Positions 42,985-53,974 of a stretch of DNA of 64,000 nt are shown in pieces. Position 1 is the first letter of the stretch, and every line of letters begins with the position of its first letter. The stretch covers positions 383,501 to 447,500 of the forward strand of contig JBBBDQ010000347.1 of NCBI GenBank assembly GCA_037127315.1, written 5' to 3'. The DNA is from Ascarosepion bandense. Its lineage: Eukaryota > Mollusca > Cephalopoda > Sepiida > Sepiidae. Under the pieces are notes generated by a model. That model did not search any database. It was not told the DNA's origin and saw nothing but the letters and a program-made list of their open reading frames with translations. The position numbers and the translations under genes are program-made.

Positions 42985-43213
42985 ACATTTTTAAAAAATG
43001 AACGTCTATCGATTTATTACACGTAATACGTATCTGACCAATGAAATCGAACCCGAATCAACATTTCAAGATACAGTCTCTTTTCATTTGAAAAGAAAAT
43101 TTGAAAGTGTTAATTCGTCTCTTGTGAACAAATCACTGAAGAAATTTAATAAAGTGAATCCTGTCAGTTTAAAACACTTTTCCCATCTGTTATCTACTTA
43201 TTCTTTCCCTCTC

Positions 43214-43215
<2 letters not shown>
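42985..43215 (+). repeat. Interspersed repeat family A
   Basis: It matches 6837-7065 and 58417-58660 (GTATCTGACCAATGAAATCG, TACTTATTCTTTCCCTCTCG). The 86-codon open frame here is a by-product. Confidence 0.65.

Positions 43216-43245
<30 letters not shown>
43216..43245. repeat. (TA)n microsatellite
   Basis: About 15 TA units between family A and the Helitron end. Confidence 0.9.
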
Positions 43246-43247
<2 letters not shown>

Positions 43248-43700
43248 TAGCAGTATAGCCCGACGTTGCTCGGGTGTAATGAAAGCTTTAAAACGAATCC
43301 ATTGTCCTGGAGCTAAGACATTTTGGACGTTGGCACGAAAGACTAAAAAGCAATAGTTGTTTCCAGTTAAAGCGAAGCCGTAGACTGAAAAAAAATGAAT
43401 GGATGTAAGTCAAATTTTGATTTCCTCGTATCGATATCAAATAAGTTTTTTTCGTCGTAATCTGAATTTTGAAGGCTAAATAAGTCCTCTGAGTAAATGA
43501 TATCATGGCTGAGACTGAGAACTACAATTATACATACTCAAAGCCAAACCCAAAGCAAAACCTAAAATAAAAGGGCTTATAGTACAACTGTGTAAATTTA
43601 CAAGAAAATCGGTTAAGCCGTTTCGGATTCTATAGGTAACGAACACACACACAGTCATAACTACACAGACAAAGTTACATGTTACATTTATAAATAAGTT
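43246..43700 (-). mobile_element. Helitron-like non-autonomous element
   Basis: The 3' terminus is at 43246. On the minus strand CCCGAGCAACGTCGGG forms a perfect 5-bp stem hairpin, followed by CTATACTGCTAG and host T. The 5' part holds TAGAATCCGAAACGGCTTAA and AACTTTGTCTGTGTAG, blocks typical of short Helitrons in many invertebrates. It shares its 3' half with 3330-3665. No Rep/helicase. The interior open frames are not coding. The 5' TC end near 43700 is blurred by (TA)n. Confidence 0.6.

Positions 43701-43750
<50 letters not shown>
43701..43750. repeat. (TA)n microsatellite
   Basis: TA units with one TG interruption. Confidence 0.9.
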
Positions 43751-43753
<3 letters not shown>

Positions 43754-43754
43754 C

Positions 43755-45720
43755 ACGTGTCGCTCCAAGAAAGGCAAGACATTTTACTGCCACTCATAGA
43801 AGGAATGTCATGAGAAGGTGTGACAGGTTACAGGAGGTGACAGGAAGAAGATAAGGGAAGGGTGAGAGTACTTATGAGAGTAGGATGGACGGAGAAAAGA
43901 GCATGAGAGCGAGGATGCAAGTTAGTGAGACAGGAGATGACTATTGACGTTACATCTGAATTCTTGAAGATTGTGACTGTCTGGAAAGCAAGGAAACAGA
44001 AGAGAATTCCACAGGCGGCAAGTGCCAAAAAATAAGCTGATGGAGTAAAATTTGCGTTTATACTTTATCGGTTTCACATTAAAAGGGTGGGACCTAGTTA
44101 CTAATTTTGTGGCTCGCGTAAGTCCATTTATAGTTGGTACCAGTGAGCTATGTTCATCGGAGCTTAAGCCGTGAAGTATTTGTAGAAGAGACACAGGGAA
44201 GCCACATTGCGTCGGTGAGAAAACGACTGTATTCTAGCAGCCAAGTCGCGATCGATTACATTACAGATTATTCGTTGGATTTTGTCAAGGAGCCCCAGGT
44301 GGATAGCAGGAGTACCCGACCAGATATGGCAGCAGTATTCAATGCACGGGCGGATGGTAGATTTGTATATATGCAGGATTGTTTTAGACGGGGAAAATTA
44401 CCTGGCCCTACACAGAGAACCGACCTTCTTAGCAGCGGATTTGGCTATGGATTCGATATAGACATTCCACTTGAGGTCAGATGTGTGTTAACCCGAGGTG
44501 GCGCAGTGTTTTACTCTCAGAGAGACTACCTGATCCACGTTAACTGGGCGTCGGAACGATTGTCTGTGATGGTTAATAGATAGCAGCTTCGTCTTGGAAG
44601 CATTAAAATTTGCGAGCCCTTTCTTACTCCAGGCCACTAGGGATTGGAAGTCCTTTTCAAGCTCGGCAGCGAGGTTTTCTTATTGATCGAAGCGAGAGTA
44701 AATTACAGTGTCGTCAGCGTATATGCCTACTTTGAATCTTATTACATCGGGGAGATCCTTAATGTAGATTAGGAAAAACGTGGGACCTAGAATAGAGTCT
44801 TGAGAGACATCCGCATCCGTGTGATTTGTTCAATGCTACCTTCATTGTGCGATCTGAGAGGAATGACTGGATTAGGTCACACAATTATCCAGCTATACCG
44901 TATCCTAGCAGCTTGCCTAGAAGGCCCGCATGCCAGACGCTTTGGAGATCTAAGGCAACTGTTCGGGCTTTGCTGTTCTTGTCGAGAGCATGGTGTATAT
45001 ACTCAGTGATGCAGTAGACCTGGAGAAGCGGAAACCCTACTGTTTGTCAGAGAAGAGTCTGTGAGCCTTAAGATTTTCGACTACTTCGTCATTGATGATG
45101 GCTTCAAATACTTTGCCAAAGATCGGTAGGAGGCTGATAGGGCGATATCTAGCGGTGTCGGAGTGTTCTCCGGTATTTTTATAGATAGGGAACACTGAGG
45201 AGGATTCCCAGCAGGCAGGAAAGCAAGAAGCAGAGAGGCATTCGTTATAGAGTTTAGAAAGAACAGAGGAGAGTTCAGGAGCACATTTCTTTAGAACAAT
45301 GATTATTATTTCGTCACCACTGACAGCTTTACATGGGTCGAGTTTTTAAATTATTTTGGTAACCACCGAGGGAGTTATGTGTATGATAGCCAGTTGGGCC
45401 TCAGTTCGGGTTGGGGAGTCGGGTACAGATACTCCAGACGAGTCCAGTATCGAGTTGATGGAGAATCTGCGGGCGATGCACTCAGCTTTGTCTTTTGAAG
45501 AGATGAGGACCTAAAATTCTTTGATTAGTGTGGAGATTGAGGGCTTGGTGCTGTTCAACACAGTTTTATAGAGCCTCCAGTATTCTTTGGATCCGAACTT
45601 ACGGGATGCTATGCGCTGCTTCATTCTGGCTCCAAACATTTTCTTAGCTCCTTTAAGTATCTTCTTGCACTCTTGGCGAGACGAGACAAAAAGGCGCCTG
45701 GTATGGTCTGACGCGTGACT
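43755..45720 (-). pseudogene. LINE family L1x, long reverse-transcriptase fragment
   Basis: Minus-strand reading order: RQECKKILKGAKKMF, SRKFGSKEYWRLYKTVLN, ISSKDKAECIARRFSINSIL, VVTKII*KLDPCKAVSGDEI, CFPACWESSSVFPIYKNTGE, ARYRPISLLPIFGKVFEAII (RT1), LFSDKQ*GFRFSRS (RT2), a decayed motif A region, [20 protein letters not shown] (motif B), [15 protein letters not shown] (motif C), LVAWSKKGLANFNASKTKLL, KSTIRPCIEYCCHIWSGTPA, LLDKIQRIICNVIDRDLAAR, SFSHRRNVASLCLFYKYF and CRLWNSLLFPCFPDSHNLQE. At least eight stops or frame changes. The 3' UTR runs to about 43755. The plus-strand frame at 44134-44583 is antisense to this. Confidence 0.88.
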
Positions 45721-45741
45721 GCGCTAAAGCCGAAAGAAGTG

Positions 45742-45746
<5 letters not shown>

Positions 45747-45785
<39 letters not shown>
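45747..45785. repeat. (GA)n microsatellite
   Basis: About 17 GA units. Confidence 0.95.
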
Positions 45786-45786
<1 letters not shown>

Positions 45787-45830
45787 AATAAGTAAAGAAC
45801 AGATGAAGAAAGGGGTTTTTAATATATAAC
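45786..45830 (-). repeat. Family A end fragment
   Basis: AATAAGTAAAGAACAGATGA is the reverse complement of the family A 3' edge (compare 58175-58200). Confidence 0.4.
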
Positions 45831-45844
45831 TATACTAGACGGGG

Positions 45845-46800
45845 TTCCGAATGGGTATCCTTTGCTTCCACCCCTACCAAACATTTTTGTTGGCTACTGT
45901 GAGTATTTGTTATTTTCTCACACTAATTGTCTCCCTATGTATTATCGTTATGTTGATGATACATTTTGTATCTTTAATACTGAGGATGAAGCCGACCATT
46001 TTCTCACTTCTTTAAACTCTGTGCATCAGTCTTTACAGTTCACGATTGAGAAGGATTCAAATTGTTCATTATCCTTTTAGGATGTTCGTGTAAATAAGAA
46101 TGAGGGGACATTTTTGATTTTTGTATATATAAAAAAGCAATGTTTACTGGACCATACACGCGTTGGGATCCTTTTTGTCCTCGCCAAAGCAAAATTAATT
46201 TAATTAAGACCGTAATGTTTGGGGCTTTAAAAATTTGTTCCAGTACTTTCCTAACTGCATTAATGACTCTTATTAAGAATGGGTATCCTTTGAATATTTT
46301 TTAGCCCACTATGTCTTTAGTCATCAATAATTTTATAAGGACAAGTCGTTGAATGTTCTGAAATGTCCTGTTTATTTACGACTACTATTAATTGACACAG
46401 AGGGTGAGGTGTTCGCTAGGCGAATTTCTTCTTCGATTACCAAATGTTATTTTGTTGTATAAGATGTTTTGCCTATTCATCAAATTAATTCACTTATTTA
46501 CAACTTTAAGTGTAGTTGTGAATGCAGTACATAGGCAGAACATCGCAGCGCTTAGATCAGAGAATTAAGCAGCACCTACCTCGAGAAAATTATGAACTCT
46601 TTCACAAATACAAACCAATTGGTGAATACATCCGTGTCGTCAATACGTAAACAAATTATTAATATTAGACTTAGTACGCCGGATTGTAACGGATTTAGGT
46701 TCTGTTTGTTAATGGTTTTTTCGAAAGTTTATATTGGCATAAATTTGCGGAGTGCATTCTTACAGAGTCTAAGTAGTTATTATTATCATTATATATATAA
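45845..46800 (+). pseudogene. Penelope-like element RT palm and GIY-YIG remnant
   Basis: An open frame of 72 codons gives PLPNIFVGYCEYLLFSHTNC, PMYYRYVDDTFCIFNTEDEA (YVDD, RT motif C) and HQSLQFTIEKDSNCSLSF, then a stop followed by DVRVNKNEGTFLIFVYIKK. About 360 decayed bases follow, then MQYIGRTSQRLDQRIKQHLP (GIY-YIG motif region, about 46520-46580) and KYKPIGEYIRVVNT. The order RT then GIY-YIG is the canonical PLE architecture. It is a different subfamily from the 8.7-11.6 kb pieces (QYIGRTSQRLDQR against NYIGMSAGSFKQR). Truncated 5', many stops. Confidence 0.85.
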
Positions 46801-46922
46801 AATGAATAAAGAACGAATAAAATAATAGCAAGGTTCCAAATATTAATACAGTGCTCAATATAAAAATAGAGTAATGAAAATTTGTTATTATACTTTAGAA
46901 CATGTATAAACTACAAACTACA

Positions 46923-46984
46923 AAGTACTACAAAATTGTACATTTTGTTTTGACATTGTAAGAACAATGTCTCATCAGGTAGTT
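46923..46984 (-). ncRNA. Type I hammerhead ribozyme fold near PLE
   Basis: On the minus strand: CTGATGA (46978-46972). Stem II GACATTGT/ACAATGTC is a perfect 8-bp helix with loop TCTT. The GAAA box reads AAAA (46951-46948). Stem III ACAAAAT/ATTTTGT is a perfect 7-bp helix with a 5-base loop. The cleavage triplet is GTA. Stem I AACTAC pairs with GTACTT apart from one C-C mismatch. All three helices are formed. It lies 120 bases past the PLE remnant, in the opposite orientation, so it could belong to an inverted PLE terminal repeat. Confidence 0.65.
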
Positions 46985-46989
46985 ATGAA

Positions 46990-48330
46990 ACAGTATCCTC
47001 ACAATGTCCGTGGCTGTCAATAATTGTACTTATATTCTTCAGATATTTCTGGAAGAACACATTTATTGAGATACGTTCATCCTGGTATTCGAAATCGCTA
47101 GTCGATGTTTGAAACCACCCACAAAAATAGCTCATTATTTCCACCATCTGAAAATAACAAAATGTGAAACTTAAAATATTGGTTTATTATATAGACAATG
47201 ACGTTATCACTGCTATTGCATCTGATCGAATAAACTAAAAACCTATCTCACGAAGGTACAACCACGAAAGGCAGCTAAATTGAAGGTTGCAAGACGTTGC
47301 CACCTTTCTTGGAGCGACGTCAAAGGTGATTCGTTTTCTAAGAATCACTAAAACAAACTTGATTTTAATATTACCGCAAGGGGAGTTTTGTAATTCCCCA
47401 ATAAATTTGGAAGATTCGTGTTTAGTTCCTTAAGGAACGCTTTAGTCTGTTTGGACGCGTTTCCTCCCCAAAAGCAAGAGCGTTTAAACTGTCTTCAGGA
47501 ATATAGACAAAGAAACAATGGAATAAATTCTTGTTCCAACTTTGATGGTCCCTAAAGAACATAATGCTAATGGCAAAATCTTTGAGATGAAGAGGAAGTT
47601 TTCCAAATATCTATTTCGCGGAATATTTACTATGGTTTGGGGAACTTTTTATATTCAAAGGTTAATCAACTGAATTGTCGCTCATGCAAGGTAAGTAGAA
47701 AAATTACCAATGGATATAATGCTCAGAGAATTCTCTTCTTCGATTTAAAGACCATCATTATGAAACGAATATCCTAACACAATAGATTCACCATTCACTT
47801 TTCAATTGTTTTAGTCTTTTTCTAATGAGTGTACGGCAAAAGTTTTAATCCCAGTGAGGGCGGTTTTGTAAAATGGATTTATGAGCGATGATGTTAAATC
47901 AAAAAGAGGACGACGTGGCTGAAATGAAAATCTCTGTAAAATATTCAATATCACAATGGAAAAATAGGTTGTTTCTTTTTTTACAATAGAGAAATCTTTA
48001 ATTTATTATTTTTTTCTGACATGGGTACCTAGATGTGTGGTTAGAACTTTCGCTTCAAGTATATAAAAGTAAACTTTGAATATCGTGGTTCTCCATTTAT
48101 AACGAAGGTGACTTCTTAGTTTTATCGATCTCGGTAAGCGAATCATACCGCGAGTTGACTCAAGCTTTCTGTGTGCAGTACATTAGAAGGAATGATGGTT
48201 TGCGTGTACTGGCCTTAATCAGACTGTTTATCAGACGCCAGATATTACATTTTCCCAGTAACTGTAACTAAGGTCAGTTCAGCATATAACAACTCGTAGG
48301 GTTTAAACAGAGACAGACTTTTTATTTATT
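46990..48330. other. AT-rich stretch, no gene recognised
   Basis: 48010-48130 has a weak tRNA-like pattern (TAGATGTGTGGTTAGAAC then TCGTGGTTCTCC) that may be a decayed SINE. Nothing else. Confidence 0.35.
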
Positions 48331-48334
48331 TTTT

Positions 48335-48960
48335 AATCATTTCACCCCAAGCAATGTTGCACCACCACTGTTGCGCAAATGCTACATAATAGTAAAAGTT
48401 TAGGCAAAAGGGGAGTGAAGAGAAAGACGAACCAGTTACAGGGGGTGTCAGAGAAATGGCAACAGAAGGATGGGAACACATGTGCGAAGAAAGTTGTGAA
48501 ATGAAAAGAACAAGATATACGGGGTGGCGTAGAAAGGACTGAAGTTAAGTGGATAAGAGATAGGTAATAACACTGCGTTTAAATTCCTGGTGGTTGTAGC
48601 CATCAGGAAACCAAGTATACGAAGGGAGTTCCACAGATAGAAAGTGCGAGAAAAAAGCTGCTGCAGTAGAATTGGCGGCTACATTTGGTTGATTTAACTG
48701 TAAGTGGGTTGGACGTTGTTGCCAGTCTGGTTGCACGAGTAAATTCTTGTAGTGGTGGCACGAATGACTTAAGTTCCTCGGAACAGAAGCCATGAAAATA
48801 TTTGTAGAAGAAACAGAGTGAAGACACATCCCACCGGTGAGAATGTGACTGGAGTCGAGGTGCAAATTTGGGACCTATCACATTACAAATTTTTCTTTGG
48901 AGCCTTTCGAGAACACTGAGACGAACAGCAGGGGCGCCTGACTAGATAAGACAACAGTAT
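48335..48960 (-). pseudogene. LINE family L1x, RT C-terminus and 3' UTR
   Basis: Minus strand: IGPKFAPRLQSHSHRWDVSS, LCFFYKYFHGFCSEELKSFV, FTRATRLATTSNPLTVKSTK, then a frame change and VELPSYTWFPDGYNHQEFKR. The 3' UTR ends in the decayed CATTGCTTGGGGTGAAATGA plus poly-A at 48335-48358. Confidence 0.8.
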
Positions 48961-49739
48961 CCTTGCCTTTGGCGGCAGGCATACTCAGATACTTGTCATC
49001 TTTAATTTAAAAAGAAATCATGTTCTTATTTTTGCATTCAAGTTAGTAAAACATATGTCTATGCGGTAAGAATAATCGGACAGAACTGAAAGTGAGAATA
49101 GATTTCAATATCAATTTTCATTTATAAAAAATACGCTCACAAATGTTGACTGTGTAAATTTTTTATTCCATCTCTTCTAATATTCCTTATCTGTGAAGAA
49201 GAAAGAAGAAAAGACCAATCAACCGGCAGTTTGAAAAATAAACTATTGGTAAATTTATCCCGTGGTGAAGGATTAGATGACAAATGACGCTGCACACGTT
49301 CTAAACGGTACGCATGCAAGAGCAGGAGAAATTGTAGTGTCACGCGGATCCTGTCTCAGCAACACGATGATAAAAAACGGCAGAGGTTGGATGACTCTGC
49401 TGCTTTACCTTCGTAAACCCAATCTGATACAACAGTGCAGCCTCTCGTCCCTTACTATTCTCGCTGAATATGTAAAAGTCTCATCTGCCTACTCACGATA
49501 TGAATATTCAGCTAGTGTTAAACAGAACACTTCCCAGTTTACTCAATTAAACTCTGGTTCTGGGCAAGCTGTATCCGGCCACAAGGCCTCTGATGAAGAG
49601 GTTGGGAGGAGTATGGAACCACCTCTTAATTACTGTTATTCTTAGGTCTACCCTAACCCGGAGTGGTAGAACCTGTTAGGGTTCCAGCTATGGGCAAATA
49701 GTTAATCTCCAAACTGAGGTCAAAACAATGTGAAAGCAT
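48961..49739. other. No gene recognised
   Basis: 49270-49645 is a 122-codon plus-strand open frame of normal composition (TGCTGCTTTACCTTCGTAAA within). I recognise no family, and it has no homologous copy in the window. Confidence 0.35.
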
Positions 49740-49985
49740 CAAAATACACTTTTATAGAAATATATGCATAAAATAGACTTTTATAGAAAAATACATTTTC
49801 AAGGAAAATTATTGATAACAATACATTTTTGAAAATATTATTAACATAACACATTTTTTAAGAAAAACTCATTGCCAGCCAAGATTTTTGAATACGAAAC
49901 TAGAAGACATTATCATTTTTCTAAAATGAAAAGAATACAAACTAAAAAAGAATCATTAAAATCTGACTAAATCAACCTTCAATAT
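49740..49985 (+). repeat. Interspersed repeat family C, copy 2
   Basis: See 39630-39850. Confidence 0.65.
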
Positions 49986-49999
49986 AACCTTTGTCAATG

Positions 50000-50634
50000 G
50001 TAACTTCCTCCCCTCCTGAACCGTCTTCTTCTACTTTCTACTTCGTCTTCCCCAACTACCTTTTCTCCTGATCTTTCTTCTTCTTCTTCTTCTTCTTCTT
50101 CTTCTTCTTCTTCTTCTTCTTCTTCTTCTTCTTCATCCCCAATTCCTCTCCTTCTGGTCTTATTCTTATTATTCTTATTATTCGTCAACCCCCTTTTTTC
50201 CTCCTCCATCTTTGTTTCTACTCCCTATCCTACTCATCAGTCATGTTTTTTATTCTTCTTCATTTTTATCTTCTTTTCCTCCTCCTCCTTTGTCTCCTCA
50301 ACTTCCTCTCCTCCTTGTCTGTCTTCTTTTTGTTCTTCTTCTTCGTCTTACTCCTCCTCTTTTGTCTCCCCAACTTCCTCTCCTCCTGATATATCTTCTC
50401 TTTTTCTTCTTCTTTTTTGTCTTTAACCTTCTCTTCGTCGTCCGCCTTTGTTTCTCCTACTTCCTCTCATTCTGATCTGTCTTACATTTTTCTTCTTCTT
50501 TGCCTTTAATCTTCTTCTTCATCCTCCTCTTTTGTCTCTCTAAAATTCCTCTCCTCATGGACTGATCTCTTGATTTTTTCACCTTCCTGTTCTTGTTCAC
50601 TTTCTTGTTCTTCTCCTTCTCCTTTGTCTCCCAA

Positions 50635-50665
<31 letters not shown>

Positions 50666-53600
50666 CTTCTTCTTCTTCTTCTTCTTCTTCTTCTTCCTTT
50701 GTCATCCAGAAAATTCCTCTTGTGAAGATCTGTTTTCTTCTTCTTCTTCTTCTTCTTCTTCTTCTTCTTCTTCTTCTTCTTCTTCGCCTCCTTTGACTTC
50801 TTTCTTTTCTTCTTTTTCTTCTTATTTGCCTCCCCAACATTCTGTCCTCCTGATCCTTCTTTTTCGTCGTTGTTTTCTTTGTTCCCTCCAGATTCTTCGT
50901 TTTCTGATCCGTCTTCTTCTTCCTCTCCTTCCTCTACTTCCTCTTCTGTACCTTCCTGTTTGTCTTCCCCAAATTTCTGTCCTCCTCATCTGTCTTCTTC
51001 TTTGTTTTAATACTTTTCTTCTTCTCTTCTTTCTCCTCTTTCGTCTCCCCCATCTTCTCCTCCTGATCCTTCTTCTTCTTCGTCACTTTCTCCTCCTCCT
51101 CCTTTGTTACCCTGAATTCGTTAACCTGTTGATCCGTCTTTTTCTGTTTACTTTGTCTCCTCATGAGCTGTCTTCTTCTTCTTCTTCTTCTTCTTCTTCT
51201 TCTTCTTCTTCTCCCCTAATTTATTCTCCTCCTCTGTTTTGTCTTCTTTCTTTTTGTCTCCCCAATTTTCTCTCCCTCTGATCTGTCTCTGATTCTTCTT
51301 CTTCTTCTTCTTCTTCTTCTTCTTCTTCTTCTTCTTCTTCTTCTTCTGTTCCTTTTCCGTCCCCACTAACTTCCTTTCCTCCTGATACTTCTTCTTCGCC
51401 ATCTTTTTTGTCTCCATTAATTTCCTCTTCCCTGATCTGTCATCTTAACCCTCTAGGGCCATTCGTATCATATTTGATACAGTATTTCCCTATAAGGAAA
51501 CATTTGGTATTTCACTATAAGGAAACATTTGGCATTCATTGACTGAGCAGTCAGTAATGCTTTCATTTGAAATTTATAAAATATTTCTCTTAAAAAGTTT
51601 TTCAGGAAAATATTTCTTTCAAGGCTTGTTTTCATACTGTATCAAATATGATACGAATGGCTTTATACTCCTTCTTCTTTTTCTTCTCCTTTTCCTCTAC
51701 CTTCTTTTTCTCTCTCAACTTCGTCTCCCCTTGATCCGTCTTCTCCTTGTTTTTCTTCTTTATTTTGTATCCTTAACTGCCTCTCCTCCTGATCTGATCT
51801 GTCTTCATCATCATCATTATCATCCTCTTCTTCTTCTTCTTTGTCTCCTCCAAATTCCTCTTTTTCTGGTTTTTTCTGCTTCTTCTTCTTGATCTTCTTT
51901 TGCCTCCTCCTACTCCACATTTGTCTCCCCAAAATTCTTCTCCTCCTCATCTGTCTTCTTCTCTTCTGTTCTTTCTCCTCTTTCTTTCCCCAACTTCCTC
52001 TCCTTGTGATCCTTCTTACTATTTATCTTTTTATCCTCCTTCTTTGCCACACCCAAATTACTCTCCTCCTTTTTCTTTATCGCCTCCAATTTCCACTTCT
52101 CCTGATTTCTCTTCTTTTTCGTCTTCTTCTTCTACTACTATGTCTTCTCAACTTCCTATTCTCATGATCCTTCTTCCTTTTCCCTATCCTCTTTGTCTCT
52201 CACAACTTCTTTTCCTTGTTATATTTTTTCTTGTTCCTCTTCTTGTTCTTCTTTTACTTATCCTCCTATGGTTTGTCTCCACAACTTCCTCTCCGTATAT
52301 GGCTTCTTCTTCTTCTTCTTCTTCTTCTTCTTCTTCTTCTTCTTCGTTTTTAATCTCCTTCTTCTTTTCCTCTTCCTCCTTTGTCTTCCCCAACTTCCTC
52401 TCTTCCTGACAGTTTTTAGTCTTCTTCGTCACTTCCTCCTCCATATTCGTCTCCCCTAACCGCGTCCCCTCCTGTTCCATCTTCTCCTACCAATCTGTCT
52501 TCTTCGTCCTTTTAGTCTCTCCCAATTTTCTTTCCAGCCATTCAGTCTTCTTCTTCCTCTTCTTCTTCAGCCCCACTCTTTCCCCTACTTTTTTCGTCTT
52601 CTTTTTCTTCTTCGTCTTCTTTTTTCATCGCTTCTCTTCATCTTCCTTCTTGAACCCGAATTCCTCACCTCTTGATCGTTTCTTTCTTCTTCGTCAATTC
52701 TCCTACTTCTTTGTCACCCCAACTTCATCTCCTCTTGATTTGTCTTCTTTTTCTCTTTCTTCTTTGTCTCCGCCAATTTTCTTTCCTCTTGATCTGTTTT
52801 TTTACATATTCTTCTTCTTCTTCTTCTTCTTCTTCTTTCGTCTCCCTTAACTTTCTCATTCTTTGATTTTTCTTCTTTTTTTCTTTGTCTACCCAAACCT
52901 CCTCTACTCCTGATCCGTCTTCTTCTTTTCATTTATTCCTCACTTCATGATCTGTTTTCTTCTTTCCCTTCTTTTTTTCTTCTTCTTTTCTTTCTTCTTC
53001 TTCTTCTTCTTCACCCGCAACTTACTCTTTTCCTCATTCTTCTTCTTCTTAACATTCTCTTCCTTTTTTTTGTCAACTTCCTCTCCTGCTCATCCTCCTC
53101 CTCCTCCTCCTCATCCCCTTCTTCTTCCTCTTCTTTGTCACCCCTATTTCCTTTTCCTGATCTATTTTCTTATTTTCCTTCTTCTTTGTCGCCTCCAAAT
53201 TTCTCTCCTCTAAATCTGTATTCTTCGACTTCTTTTTCTTCTTCATTTTCTTCTTTTTTGCCTCCCCCAACTTCTTCTTCTCCTAATCCTTCTTCTTCTT
53301 CATCTTCTTCATCACTTTTTCCTCCTTCTTTGTTACCCCCAAGTTCCTCTCACCCTGATCTGTCTTCTTCTCCTTCTTCTTTATCTTTCGCAAATTCTTT
53401 TCTTCTTGATCTGTTTCTTTCTTTTTTTCTCTCCCCTTTTTTGTTTCTCCTAACCTTCTCTCCACCTGATGTGTCTTCTTCTGCTTATTTTTCTTATTCT
53501 TTTTCTGCTTTGTCTCCCCCAACTTCCTCTCATCCAAATTCTCTCCAGCTGATCTTTTTTCTTCTTCTTTTTCTTATTTATGCTTTTTTCCCCCTTCGAC

Positions 53601-53970
53601 TTCCTCTCTTATGGATTATTGTTGTTCTTCTTCTTCTTCGCTTTATCTTTCTTCTTCTTTGTCACACCTACTTCCTCCCCTCCTGATTCGTTTTCTTCTT
53701 CTTCAAATTCTTCTCCTTCTTTTTCTCTCCAACTTTTTCTCCTGCGCCTTCTGCTTCTTTATCATCTTCTACTTCTTCGTCTTTTCTACTTTTTCATTGT
53801 GACTTTCTCTCCTCCTCTATCTGCTTTTCTACTTTTTCTTCTTCTTTGTCTTCCACAACTTCTTCTCCTTTACTTTAATATTCATCCACTCTTTTTCCTC
53901 AAGCCTTACCTTACTCCTCCTCTCCCTTTTAATTTCTCGCGCTAATCCTCTTCTTTCTATTCCACCTTTA
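50000..53970. repeat. 4-kb pyrimidine tract: CTT-rich degenerate minisatellite
   Basis: The plus strand is almost pure C/T. Units of roughly 70-110 bases share a core TTTGTCTCCCCAACTTCCTC followed by TCCTCCTGATCTGTCTTCTT and a variable (CTT)n block (for example 50361, 50450, 50527, 50623, 50825, 50957, 51241, 52381, 52826). I estimate some 40 units. The longest pure CTT/TTC runs are at 50082-50135, 50637-50697, 50738-50784, 51175-51213, 51295-51347 and 52303-52345. All open frames here, on both strands (poly-S, poly-E, poly-R, poly-K), are compositional and should not be annotated as proteins. Confidence 0.9.
51445..51665. mobile_element. Short inverted-repeat transposon (piggyBac-like MITE)
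   Basis: A non-repetitive island inside the CTT tract. The inverted ends are a perfect 26 bp (51459-51484 and 51635-51660; CCATTCGTATCATATTTGAT at the left). On the left they are preceded by TTAACCCTCTAGGG. TTAA followed by CCC is the piggyBac signature. The right end lacks the matching CCC/TTAA complement and reads GGCTTTATA, so it looks clipped. The interior has a 25-bp direct repeat (CTATAAGGAAACATTTGG, twice). No transposase. Confidence 0.6.
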
Positions 53971-53974
53971 ACCC

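Noticed and set aside
43128..43170. Family A segment CTGAAGA...GTGAATCCTGTCAG as another hammerhead
   Set aside because: Stem II barely pairs, GAAA is not kept, and the copies at 6.97 and 58.58 kb do not preserve the pattern.
44134..44583. 149-codon plus-strand open frame, the longest non-repetitive one after the PLE and Tc1 frames
   Set aside because: It is antisense to the L1x RT (minus strand), which shows recognisable RT motifs. The plus-strand translation matches nothing.
50457..50840. Minus-strand frame with poly-Arg and poly-Glu runs; similar poly-Lys, poly-Ser and poly-Glu frames across 50-54 kb
   Set aside because: All derive from CTT/GAA repeats read in different frames. They occur on both strands at once and have no non-repetitive domain.
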